Source: a virus. Taken from it: 62,370 nt of DNA. Position numbers and translations under genes: made by a program. Where the stretch lies: positions 1 through 62,370 of the IMG/VR virus record IMGVR_UViG_3300046457_000066, one strand, 5' to 3'. Positions 1 to 7,089 of the stretch are shown one piece after another. Below the pieces are notes generated by a model. The model was not told the DNA's origin. It did not search any database and was given only the letters and a program-made list of their open reading frames with translations. Positions within the stretch are counted from its first letter, which is position 1; each line of letters begins with the position of its first letter.

Positions 1-168
1 ATGGTCTGAGATCCTGTACGGGTTCCCGTGATTCAACTGGGCCTCAAGGCGGGGGCCTCTCCCTCAGTGTGACGAAGGACACAGGCCGGCTGGAGCCCAA
101 CGGGCACAAGGGCTACTGGCCAGTAACCAGCCAAGAGCGCCCCTGGAGCCAGACTCTTATTCCACAGT

Positions 169-193
169 GGAACACCATGATTACTAGTGAGAG
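169..193 (+). repeat. Direct repeat copy 1 (ATTACTAGTGAGAG-type)
   Basis: A 25-bp sequence beginning GGAACACC and ending ATTACTAGTGAGAG is repeated at 1548-1572 with two mismatches. This copy overlaps the right arm of a small hairpin (160-172) and lies just before the stem-loop array. The two copies bracket the HNH and sigma-like genes. Confidence 0.6.
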
Positions 194-225
194 CTTCGAA
201 CGACAGAGAGAAGCGACACCAAGAC

Positions 226-408
226 GCCGCCAAAACGGCGGCTACCTAGTCAGCGCCCTGAAGGCGCTTCTACTGATGGCGGCCCTCGAAGGCCGCCTAC
301 TAGGTATCTAACTAACTAAGTAAGTCATCGCCCAGAAGCGATGACATTAGTAGGGAGTCATCCTCAGATGGATGACTCTTCTTTATCGGCCAGCGGGCAG
401 AGCTGGCC
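226..408 (+). other. Array of six regularly spaced stem-loops
   Basis: Six perfect or near-perfect inverted repeats follow one another: 226-242 (GCCGCC stem), 252-268 (AGCGCC), 278-297 (GGCGGCC), 325-344 (TCATCGC), 355-378 (GAGTCATC) and 388-408 (GGCCAGC). Stem sequences differ but geometry is kept, with 9-10 nt AT-richer spacers, several containing CTAG or TTAG. Three consecutive loops end in GAA. The conserved shape with unconserved stems suggests selection on folding, as RNA or as extruded DNA. Function unknown. Confidence 0.6.
305..324 (+). repeat. Six-frame stop cassette, copy 1
   Basis: TATCTAACTAACTAAGTAAG, identical to the copy at 25138-25157. The 4-nt repeat places TAA in all three forward frames and TAG on the reverse strand. 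It sits between the third and fourth stem-loops of the left-end array. Other copies directly follow the last gene of a transcription unit. Confidence 0.75.
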
Positions 409-432
409 TCTATTAGGGTTGGTGATTCTCAG

Positions 433-756
433 ATGGCTTGGAGTCTTGATCCCAGTAGTGGGGAATGCCTTCCCTCTAATTGGTCTTCGACCAGATCAAT
501 CATCTGGCGAAGAGATAGTGGTCTCTGTCAGAAGCTCCGGTATGACACCGGAACTCTTTGCCTCGCTCCGGGCGAGGCCGTAGACCATATACGGTCCCGC
601 TCTGAAGGCGGGGACCACAGTCACTCCAATCTTCAGGTGCTCTGCAAGTACCACCACGACCAGAAGACGGCCCAGGAGTCGGCTGCTGGGAAGCAGAAAC
701 AGCGGACCAACGTCCGGCTACCCGTCAGGCGGAATGGCCCGCTGGGGGCCTTGTAG
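433..756 (+). CDS. HNH endonuclease
   Basis: A 107-residue protein with an HNH core in its second half: EAVDHIRSRSEGG, then NLQVLCKYHH followed by DQKT, the normal D-H...N...H layout of small phage HNH nucleases. A cysteine precedes the core and CKYHH supplies the C-terminal part. Such proteins typically lie beside the terminase genes of cos-packaging phages and help cleave concatemers, which fits this position. The start is uncertain; no strong ribosome site precedes the ATG. Confidence 0.8.
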   Translation: MAWSLDPSSGECLPSNWSSTRSIIWRRDSGLCQKLRYDTGTLCLAPGEAVDHIRSRSEGGDHSHSNLQVLCKYHHDQKTAQESAAGKQKQRTNVRLPVRRNGPLGAL

Positions 757-897
757 GTTCCCTGGGCACCCGAGTGCCCCTCAAGCCTTCCAGGCCTGCG
801 AGGCGTGCGCCGAGCTGCTCCAGGCGGCCACCCGCCCTCGACCTGGCCCCGGAGGGGCCTGCATGCGCGTAAGCGCGCGCGGGGCCTTCGGCCCACG

Positions 898-955
898 GTT
901 GACATTCGGATGGAGTCTGAGGGATAATGGAACTAGAGGGACAGGTCGTCCCTCT
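898..955 (+). promoter_or_regulatory. Promoter/operator P1 with 5'-terminal hairpin
   Basis: GTTGACATTCGGA at 898-910 supplies a TTGACA -35 (899-904). Eighteen bases later comes GATAAT (923-928). The predicted transcription start near 935 is the first base of a perfect hairpin, AGAGGGAC / GTCCCTCT (935-942 and 948-955, 5-nt loop). The same site-promoter-hairpin order recurs at 22961, 44102 and 46833. It should drive the sigma-like gene at 978. Confidence 0.8.
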
Positions 956-977
956 CTTTGTTGTCTCTTGAGGATGC

Positions 978-1538
978 ATGGCTGTTAACGAACTGATTCA
1001 GATTGCCGGTGGGGATGTCGCCTTCTACGAGACCTGCAACCAGGTGGCCAAGAATGTCCACTCTAAGTGGGAGTCCATCTCTCCTGACGATCTGACTCAG
1101 ATGATCGCCATCAAGACGATGGAGAACGCGCCGACCCTCGTCAAGAACCTGCGTACGGCTGATGACCCTCTCACGTACCTGGGTCGCTCGATGTACAAGG
1201 CGGGCGTCCTTGGTGCTTCTACCGAGGTGTACGGCCGGAAGGTAGGCGGATTCAGTGCCGCCTCTGACGATAACCCTGACTGGTACGAGGAAGCGTCGTA
1301 TGGGACTCCCGAGGGCATCTACTCCACTGAGGCTATTCGGGCGGCCCTTCAGGCTCTCGACTGGTCCGACCAGAACGACCCACTGATGGTCCTGGTCGAG
1401 GATGGACTACTGAAGCTGAGTGACCGGGATCGCGAGATCATCATCGACTTCTTCGTCAACGGTGAGAAGCCCGCTTACCGAGTCCACGTTACTCGTGCGG
1501 TGGATCGCCTTACTAAGTTCGTCAATGGGTGGGCGTAA
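978..1538 (+). CDS. Sigma-factor-like DNA-binding protein
   Basis: A 186-residue protein. Residues 10-120 are helical with a W...DDL..M pattern like sigma region 2; the C-terminal part (LSDRDREIIIDFF... AVDRLTKFV) resembles a sigma region 4-like helix-turn-helix. Its overall plan matches the 46115-46702 protein, suggesting paralogues. It is the first gene behind promoter P1, so a role in switching on late genes is plausible but inferred. GAGG lies 5 nt before the ATG. It could instead be a structural DNA-binding protein. Confidence 0.6.
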   Translation: MAVNELIQIAGGDVAFYETCNQVAKNVHSKWESISPDDLTQMIAIKTMENAPTLVKNLRTADDPLTYLGRSMYKAGVLGASTEVYGRKVGGFSAASDDNPDWYEEASYGTPEGIYSTEAIRAALQALDWSDQNDPLMVLVEDGLLKLSDRDREIIIDFFVNGEKPAYRVHVTRAVDRLTKFVNGWA

Positions 1539-1547
1539 TTCTTCACT

Positions 1548-1572
1548 GGAACACCTTCATTACTAGTGAGAG
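1548..1572 (+). repeat. Direct repeat copy 2 (ATTACTAGTGAGAG-type)
   Basis: Second copy of the 25-bp sequence at 169-193, lying 10 bp after the stop codon of the sigma-like gene. The hairpin partner present in copy 1 is missing here. Confidence 0.6.
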
Positions 1573-1643
1573 AGGATAACGGCTTGAGTGCGTCAGGGCC
1601 TCTCCACCCATTGATGGGGTTGAGCCACTGGGTTGAGTGTCAT

Positions 1644-1671
1644 AGCCACTCCCCGGTGGCTCCCCCTTTTT
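1644..1671 (+). terminator. Intrinsic terminator after sigma-like gene
   Basis: GCCAC (1645-1649) pairs with GTGGC (1656-1660), followed by a C/T-rich tract ending in five T residues. It closes the P1 unit. Confidence 0.6.
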
Positions 1672-1698
1672 ACGTCTAGGGAGACCAAGGAATGATCG

Positions 1699-1857
1699 AT
1701 GCGTGATCTAGGGCGTTCGCGGCCGAAGGCTTCTTTCGACCAGAAGGCGGACCGTAAGATCCGGGCACGCCGGAAGAACGAACTTCAGATGCATGATGAG
1801 TACTGGGATCTCCGGACTCAGGTCGAGGCTCTTCGCGAGGATGAAGAGAACGACTAG
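1699..1857 (+). CDS. Small basic/acidic protein, unknown function
   Basis: A 52-residue ORF. AAGGA lies 7 nt upstream of the ATG, and a terminator follows the stop at 1873. The first half is rich in arginine and lysine (KADRKIRARRKNEL), the second acidic and probably coiled coil (EYWDLRTQVEALREDEEND). The charge pattern suggests a nucleic-acid or protein partner; no family is recognised. Confidence 0.6.
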   Translation: MRDLGRSRPKASFDQKADRKIRARRKNELQMHDEYWDLRTQVEALREDEEND

Positions 1858-1872
1858 GAGTGCTAGAACACA

Positions 1873-1899
1873 CCCCGTCCCTTGTGGTCGGGGTTTTTT
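1873..1899 (+). terminator. Intrinsic terminator before tRNA cluster
   Basis: CCCCG (1873-1877) and CGGGG (1889-1893) form a stem, followed by six T residues (1894-1899). It abuts the first tRNA-like sequence directly. Confidence 0.75.
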
Positions 1900-1974
1900 G
1901 GGGACTGTACGACTCGGGGGTAAGAGCGGCCGGACGTAATCCGGTGGATGCGGGTTCAAGTCCCGCCAGGACCC
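1900..1974 (+). tRNA. tRNA-Tyr(GTA)-like gene, imperfect
   Basis: The anticodon arm GCCGG-ACGTAAT-CCGGT gives anticodon GTA, and the T arm GCGGG-TTCAAGT-CCCGC is perfect. The acceptor stem has a tandem G-A mismatch in the middle, the D arm pairs poorly, and position 33 is C instead of the near-universal T. It may be a decaying or specialised tRNA. It lies directly behind a terminator T tract. Confidence 0.5.
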
Positions 1975-1978
1975 ACAA

Positions 1979-2052
1979 GCTTCCCTAGCTCAGTTGGACA
2001 GAGCGCCGGAGTGAAATCCCGGAGGTCAATGGTTCGAATCCATTGGGTGGCA
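1979..2052 (+). tRNA. tRNA-Phe(GAA)
   Basis: Acceptor GCTTCCC/GGGTGGC (one mismatch), D stem GCTC/GAGC, anticodon loop GTGAAAT with GAA, and T arm AATGG-TTCGAAT-CCATT. No CCA is encoded. Confidence 0.85.
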
Positions 2053-2147
2053 CGGGGTGATAATGCTGTACCGCACCAGGAGACTTCGCCAAAAAGACAA
2101 CAGAGGTTGCGGTCGCGATTCCCGATTCTGCGATAACGAATCGGACT

Positions 2148-2220
2148 GGTTCGGTAGCTCAGTCGGTAGAGCGGGGGATTCTTAATCCCATGGTCACGGG
2201 TTCAAGTCCTGTCCGAACCA
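2148..2220 (+). tRNA. tRNA-Lys(CTT)
   Basis: Acceptor GGTTCGG/CCGAACC is perfect, D stem GCTC/GAGC, anticodon loop TTCTTAA with CTT, T arm ACGGG-TTCAAGT-CCTGT. Clear cloverleaf. Confidence 0.92.
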
Positions 2221-2228
2221 CAGAGTGC

Positions 2229-2510
2229 CTAGCGCTTCGCTCGGTTTCTCGCATTCATCCTTTCCCTACGACAAGGATTGCAGATCGCTACCTTCCCGTA
2301 AGGAGTGCCTTTGCTTGGTCCGTACTCGGACCATTCCTTGTAAACCTCACAGTTTTTGCAGTACCGGCCCACGTCATCCCATAGCACCGGATCGTGCACC
2401 GTGGGGTCTTCGACGGTTCTGCATACAGTGCAGATCTGATGCTTGGCAGGTGTAGTGAGCCACCATGGGTTTTGATTCATGGCGTCGAGAGTAGCACCTG
2501 AATGCTCCAC
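2229..2510 (-). CDS. Small zinc-finger protein within tRNA cluster
   Basis: A 93-residue ORF on the strand opposite the flanking tRNAs. It has three CxxC pairs: HQICTVC, YCKNC and CNPC followed by RRERMNARNRAKR. The CxxC plus arginine-rich tail resembles the N-terminal half of endonuclease VII-like HNH proteins, but no HNH core follows. The start is uncertain: GTG at 2510 or an ATG at 2480, neither with a good ribosome site. It may be a stand-alone DNA-binding fragment of a homing nuclease. Confidence 0.5.
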   Translation of the reverse strand: MEHSGATLDAMNQNPWWLTTPAKHQICTVCRTVEDPTVHDPVLWDDVGRYCKNCEVYKEWSEYGPSKGTPYGKVAICNPCRRERMNARNRAKR

Positions 2511-2514
2511 CCAA

Positions 2515-2589
2515 TGGTCATTAGCTCAGTCCGGTTAGAGCACCGCCCTGATAAGGCGGGGGTCCCTGGTTCAAATCCAGGATGATCAA
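2515..2589 (+). tRNA. tRNA-Ile(GAT)
   Basis: Acceptor TGGTCAT/ATGATCA, D stem GCTC/GAGC, anticodon stem CCGCC/GGCGG with loop CTGATAA (GAT), T arm CCTGG-TTCAAAT-CCAGG. Clear cloverleaf. Confidence 0.92.
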
Positions 2590-2706
2590 CTGAGACGGTT
2601 CATAACTGTCTCTACTGTAGTGAACTCTTGTGCCGTCCGGAGGCACGCCTACAAAGGCTCTGGTGGCAGACCAGGTGGGTTCGCGAAAGGGGGGTCGCTC
2701 CCCTGA

Positions 2707-2779
2707 TGACTTGTAGCTCAATTGGCAGAGCAACGGATTGTTAATCCGTGGGTTCCTGGTTCGAGTCCAGGCAGGTCAG
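2707..2779 (+). tRNA. tRNA-Asn(GTT)
   Basis: Acceptor TGACTTG/CAGGTCA, D stem GCTC/GAGC, anticodon stem ACGGA/TCCGT with loop TTGTTAA (GTT), T arm CCTGG-TTCGAGT-CCAGG. Clear cloverleaf. Confidence 0.92.
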
Positions 2780-2862
2780 CGATAGGGTTCCCGGCATGAG
2801 CCTAGCGGGATAAAGCAAAGCGGGCGAGGCGGCCCCGCCCTAATCCAGCGAAAGAAGGTTCT

Positions 2863-3237
2863 ATGTGGGATTACAGGGCTTCGGTCCTCAAGGTCAAGGA
2901 TGGTGACACGCTACGTGTTCTCCTCGACCGAGGGTTTGATGAGACCAAGGAGATTGATCTCCGCCTGTTCGACACATGGGCACCCGAGAAGACTGATTCA
3001 GGGGGGCCTGAGACCAAGGCTCACGCCACTGAGTGGGTCGATGAACGATCCGAGGGCCGGTGGCCTTTCGTGGTAATCCTTGAGCGAACTAAGCGAGGAG
3101 ACCACGAGGTCTCGACTCTGGGACGTTATGTCGGCACACTGCTCGACCCTCAGGGGGACAGTCTGAACTCGGCTGTCACAGCATTTGTAAGCGCCCGGGG
3201 ATACGGGCACGGAACAGGATTTGAAGGGGGTGCTTGA
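2863..3237 (+). CDS. Thermonuclease-like (SNase) protein
   Basis: A 124-residue protein with the staphylococcal nuclease fold signature: KVKDGDTLRV at residues 10-19, then LRLFDTWAPE, where R, D and E match the catalytic and Ca-binding positions of the family, and a later GRYVG supplying the second catalytic arginine. Phage SNases may degrade host DNA. GAAGG precedes the ATG. The TGA overlaps the next ATG (TGATG), suggesting coupling to terminase. Confidence 0.8.
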   Translation: MWDYRASVLKVKDGDTLRVLLDRGFDETKEIDLRLFDTWAPEKTDSGGPETKAHATEWVDERSEGRWPFVVILERTKRGDHEVSTLGRYVGTLLDPQGDSLNSAVTAFVSARGYGHGTGFEGGA

Positions 3238-3950
3238 TGATTCGCAGTGGTCCCCCGCCTAAGGACCCGAAGATGAAGCGGAGGCGGAACAAGGATCTGG
3301 TTGAGTCGATCGAGCTTTCCTCCTCCCCTATAGGGTCTGTGAAGTCGAATCCCGCTGTTGACCCTACGTGGCACAGCATTGTCCGTCAGCTCTACATGAG
3401 CTATGCGGCTAGTCCGCAGGCGGTATTCTTCGAGCCTTCTGACTGGGCTCAGCTCCGGTACGTGTGTGCGTTCATCTCCTCGACCCTCTACAAGGGCGAG
3501 TACGACGCTGACTACCCGGACGAGTACAAGATCGGTCTTGATGCTGCGGCCTCCGCCATCTCTGCCCTCGAAGACTTCCTGACGACCGAGGCCACTCGTC
3601 GTCGGCTTCGGGTCTCGATTGATCCGAGTAAGACAGTCTGGACTGAACCGCTCGACTACTGGCATGACCTTGCAACTGACTGGTTCCTGTCTCTTCGGCA
3701 GTCTGGCCAGTCGATGTACTACCAGTCGACAGACATTGCCTTTGCGGTACTCGTCGCTGAGATCATCCATCGCCATGTCGCTTCCGGCATGAACGGAAAG
3801 ATGATGGCCACGATCACCAAGGCTTGCAGTCTCCTTCTGACTACAGAGTCCGCTCGAAGGCTCGCACAGATGGAGCTTGCCAAGGCTGCTGACGATTCGA
3901 TGGACGCCCACATTACTTCGCTTATGGAGGAGTACGCACGAGACATTTAA
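3237..3950 (+). CDS. Terminase small subunit, internally duplicated
   Basis: A 237-residue protein directly upstream of TerL. The basic N-terminus (PKDPKMKRRRNKD) is typical of actinophage TerS. Two halves look like repeats: a WH at the front, FFEPSDWA versus YYQSTDIA in the middle, and LTTEATRRRLRV versus LTTESARRLAQM at the end (roughly residues 44-125 and 141-220). TerS binds the packaging site and regulates TerL. A single unit of this type is about 130-150 residues, so this is a fused duplication. Confidence 0.75.
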   Translation: MIRSGPPPKDPKMKRRRNKDLVESIELSSSPIGSVKSNPAVDPTWHSIVRQLYMSYAASPQAVFFEPSDWAQLRYVCAFISSTLYKGEYDADYPDEYKIGLDAAASAISALEDFLTTEATRRRLRVSIDPSKTVWTEPLDYWHDLATDWFLSLRQSGQSMYYQSTDIAFAVLVAEIIHRHVASGMNGKMMATITKACSLLLTTESARRLAQMELAKAADDSMDAHITSLMEEYARDI

Positions 3951-3959
3951 GGGGGATGA

Positions 3960-5588
3960 GTGAAGCCGGTTCTTACCGTCAAGGATGACTACATTCCCCA
4001 GTGTGACTCGTGCAAGACCTTCGGCAACAAGATGTGCGAACACCGCACTCTTGGGTGGGGGATTCTTCGTTGGGCCGGTGAACACTTCCGGTCTGACTGG
4101 CGGTACACCCGATCACAGCGACGGACAATCCTTCGCTGGTACGAGGTCGACGAGAACGGCAAGTTCGTCTATCAGACGGGCACACTTCAGCTTGCCAAGG
4201 GTTCCGGTAAGGGACCATTCTTCGCGACTCTCGCCGCCGTCGAATTCCTGGGGCCTGTCAGGTTCTCCCACTTTGACGACGACGGTCGGGCTGTCGGCAA
4301 GCACCCCCAGGAGCCCTGGGTTCAGCTCTTCGCCGTGAATCAGGACCAGGTCAAGAACGTGACCCTGACCCTGAACAGTCTCTTCAACCAGGCTGCCATT
4401 GCGAAGTATGCGATGGACCCCGGTATTGAACGCTGGCACGCCCGCCAGACCGACGGCACGTTCTGTCTACTCGAAGCCAAGACGGCTTCTTACCGCTCTG
4501 CGGAAGGTGGCCGACCATCGGCCCTTTTCATGGACGAAACGTGGCACTGGAACGAGTCGAACAACATGGTGAACGTCTACCACACGGCCACGGCTAACGC
4601 CGCCAAGGTCGGCGGACGCACCCTCATGGCTACCAACGCCTACATCGTCGGTGAGGACAGCATTGCTGAACGGGTCCACACGGCCTGGCAGCGACAGCAG
4701 GACGGCAAGCAGCGACGTACCGGCATGTACTACGAGGCTAGGTCCGCTGACCCCACCTTCGACCTGGAGGATGAAGCCCAGCTCCGGGAAGCCATTGCTA
4801 CGGCGTACGGCGACTGCCACTGGGTGAACATCGACGCCATCGTTGACCAGTGCTACTCGGGTGTCATCACTCGGGACGAAGTCCTGAGGAAGTACCTGAA
4901 CCTGGTTACGGCCGCCGAGGACGCCCTAGTCGATCCTGTGGCTTGGGACAACTGCGGGGTCGAACTCGAACTCAAGCGTGGAGACCGGATCGTAATTGGT
5001 CTGGACGGAGGCGAGTCCGACGACGCGACAGCCATTGTGGCTCTCCGCGTGAACGACTCGTTCTTCCAGCCGATAGCCATTTGGGAGAAGCCGGACGGCC
5101 CTGAAGGTCAGCTCTGGCGAGTCGACAAGGAAGCCGTCTCGGAGACTATTGATTGGATCTTCGCCAATTATCGGGTTGTCGGCTTCCTCTCTGATACAGC
5201 CTACTGGGAAACCTACGTTCACCAGTGGAACGAGAAGTATCAGTCTCGGCTAGACGTCAAGGCTTCTGGACGATCCCATGTCGCCTACGACATGCGAGGT
5301 AACCAGAAGGAAATCACCGAGATGAACGTTGCCCTCGTTGGTGCCATCGAGAACGGCATGGTCAAGCACTCAGGTAATTACGGCCTATCACGACACGTCA
5401 AGAACGCTAAGCGCCGGAACAACAAGTACGGCACTTCGTTCGGTAAGGCGAACAGAGACTCGCAGTACAAGGTAGACGCCTATGCGGCTGCCTTGCTCGC
5501 TTTCATTGCCCGTACGCGTCTCATCGCGTCCGGCAAACAGTCGAAGCCTCGAACTGTCGGAAAGCTGCAAACGAGAGGTGGATTCTAG
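3960..5588 (+). CDS. terL: Terminase large subunit
   Basis: A 542-residue DNA-packaging motor. The ATPase half contains a Walker A-like LAKGSGKG (near residue 80) and a Walker B ALFMDET near residue 190. The C-terminal nuclease domain starts at VIGLDGGESDDATAI, with an aspartate matching the RNase H-fold metal site. Starts at GTG, with GGGGG 4-8 nt upstream. It lies between TerS and portal, the standard order. Confidence 0.93.
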   Translation: MKPVLTVKDDYIPQCDSCKTFGNKMCEHRTLGWGILRWAGEHFRSDWRYTRSQRRTILRWYEVDENGKFVYQTGTLQLAKGSGKGPFFATLAAVEFLGPVRFSHFDDDGRAVGKHPQEPWVQLFAVNQDQVKNVTLTLNSLFNQAAIAKYAMDPGIERWHARQTDGTFCLLEAKTASYRSAEGGRPSALFMDETWHWNESNNMVNVYHTATANAAKVGGRTLMATNAYIVGEDSIAERVHTAWQRQQDGKQRRTGMYYEARSADPTFDLEDEAQLREAIATAYGDCHWVNIDAIVDQCYSGVITRDEVLRKYLNLVTAAEDALVDPVAWDNCGVELELKRGDRIVIGLDGGESDDATAIVALRVNDSFFQPIAIWEKPDGPEGQLWRVDKEAVSETIDWIFANYRVVGFLSDTAYWETYVHQWNEKYQSRLDVKASGRSHVAYDMRGNQKEITEMNVALVGAIENGMVKHSGNYGLSRHVKNAKRRNNKYGTSFGKANRDSQYKVDAYAAALLAFIARTRLIASGKQSKPRTVGKLQTRGGF

Positions 5589-5601
5589 GAGGAGATGATG
5601 A

Positions 5602-7089
5602 ATGGCTGCTAAGCAGAAGGTCGATACGAATGCTCGTATCACCAACGCCCTTGCTCAGATCAACAAGGACAAGGATCGACTTGTGATGGTGGACCGCTAC
5701 GTTCGCGGTCTGCATCCCGCTCCTTTCATGCCTCGTAACGCGAACTCTGAGTTCAAGGAACTGGCCAAGCGGTCGATTCACAACATCATCCCTCTACTGG
5801 TTGATGCGCCTACCGATGCTCTCGCTGTAGAGGGTTATCGAAGGCCCGACGTCACCGGTAACCCGGCCGAGTGGAAGTACTGGCAGTCCAATCGAATGGA
5901 TCAGCGCCAGTCTCTCGTTCACCGGGCTGCCCTTGAGTGCGGACAGTCGTACGTCTCGGTCCGTAAGAGCCTTCTCGATCAGAAGGTTCCGGAGATTCGT
6001 ATTCATCCGGCAGTTCGTACGTTCGCCGCCTTCGATGACCCGCTCTTCGATGCCGCCCCTATGTACGCCCTCATAATCGAAGAGGAGTCCAAGGGTGAAG
6101 GCAGTCCTGGTCGAGCTACGTTCTTCGATGAGAAGTTTCAGTACGAGGTCGAGCTGTCGGAGTCTTCCTTCAAGGTAGGCAAGCGTACGGCTCACGGAAT
6201 GCCTCACTGTCCGGTGGTTCGCTTCGTTCCGAAGATGGATCTCCTGGGCCGTGCTTACGGCATCGTCGAGACTGTTGTGCAGATGCAGGACAAGCTGAAT
6301 CAGATGTACCTCAGTCTGATGATTGCCCAGCACTACACCGGCTTCGCCATTCGCACGGCTACCGGCCTCGCGCCGGTCGAGATGCTGGACGACTTGGGTA
6401 ACCCGATGTACGGCGAGGATGGACAGCCTCTGTTCATCGCCCCGGTTATCGACCCTTCGACCATGCTCATCTCTCCGAACCCCGAGACCAAGTTCGGAAC
6501 GCTGCAAGCAGCTCCTACCGAAGACTTCATGAAGGCCATTGAGATGGTGGTCCAGCACATGTGTGCTGTGACCGAGACGCCGCCTCACTACCTTCTGACG
6601 GGAACTCTCTCCAACCTGAGTGCTGACGCCCTGGCGGCGGCCGAGTCTGCCTTCTCTCGCAAGATTGACGAGATCCGGCACTCGTTCGGTGAGTCCTGGG
6701 AACTGGTCCTTCGTCTCTGTGCACTGATTGCCGGTGACCAGAAGGGCTACGAGATCGAGGATGCTCAGGTCCAGTGGGCCGACAAGGGCAACCGCTCGCT
6801 CGCTCAGGCAGTCGACGCCGGACTCAAGCTGACTCAGATGGGGGTCCCGACGACGATTGTCCTGTCCAAGATTCCTGGCTTCACCCAGCAGGACATTGAC
6901 GAGGTCAAGGCCCTCCTGGAGGACCAGGACGGGGTCAACTCGATGGCGGACAAGTTCGCTAGCCGGGTGGCCAAGAACAACGCCAAGGCCGAAGCGAATC
7001 CCGGTACTGCTGCCGTCAAGGCCCCCAAGGAGGGTGCTTCGACAGGCAAGGGTGCCGCTGATCCTTCCCTGGCAGGTAAGGCGGCCTAA
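5602..7089 (+). CDS. Portal protein
   Basis: A 495-residue protein of the SPP1 gp6-type portal family, forming the dodecameric head vertex through which DNA passes. It has a central clip/stem region (QMQDKLNQMYLSLMIAQ) and a hydrophilic C-terminal tail rich in Ala, Lys and Gly. AGGAGGAG precedes the ATG. It overlaps the next gene by one base (TAATG). Confidence 0.9.
   Translation: MAAKQKVDTNARITNALAQINKDKDRLVMVDRYVRGLHPAPFMPRNANSEFKELAKRSIHNIIPLLVDAPTDALAVEGYRRPDVTGNPAEWKYWQSNRMDQRQSLVHRAALECGQSYVSVRKSLLDQKVPEIRIHPAVRTFAAFDDPLFDAAPMYALIIEEESKGEGSPGRATFFDEKFQYEVELSESSFKVGKRTAHGMPHCPVVRFVPKMDLLGRAYGIVETVVQMQDKLNQMYLSLMIAQHYTGFAIRTATGLAPVEMLDDLGNPMYGEDGQPLFIAPVIDPSTMLISPNPETKFGTLQAAPTEDFMKAIEMVVQHMCAVTETPPHYLLTGTLSNLSADALAAAESAFSRKIDEIRHSFGESWELVLRLCALIAGDQKGYEIEDAQVQWADKGNRSLAQAVDAGLKLTQMGVPTTIVLSKIPGFTQQDIDEVKALLEDQDGVNSMADKFASRVAKNNAKAEANPGTAAVKAPKEGASTGKGAADPSLAGKAA

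Larger units (their letters stand above)
1..432. other. Left genome end, gene-poor, rich in stem-loops
   Basis: No convincing gene is seen here. The stretch has a perfect 12-bp palindrome TACTGGCCAGTA at 114-125 and, from 160 to 408, a run of stem-loops: 160-172, 193-214, 226-242, 252-268, 278-297, 325-344, 355-378 and 388-408. The last six have stems of 6-8 bp, and except for one gap holding a stop cassette they are separated by only 9-10 nt. Its place beside an HNH nuclease and upstream of terminase suggests a packaging or terminal region, but a structured RNA is equally possible. Confidence 0.6.

Noticed and set aside
69-311. 80-codon plus-strand ORF at the left end
   Set aside because: Its first half has coding-like composition, but the second half is made of the stem-loop array and it ends in the stop cassette; no ribosome site. 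Not called as a gene.
160-408. CRISPR array
   Set aside because: The stem-loops are regularly spaced but their sequences differ; there is no constant repeat and no cas gene.
2053-2147. Additional tRNA between Phe and Lys genes
   Set aside because: A CGATTC/GAATCG hairpin is present but no T arm or acceptor pairing could be built.
3150-4085. 311-codon minus-strand ORF
   Set aside because: Antisense shadow of the terminase genes, a frequent effect of high-GC third positions.
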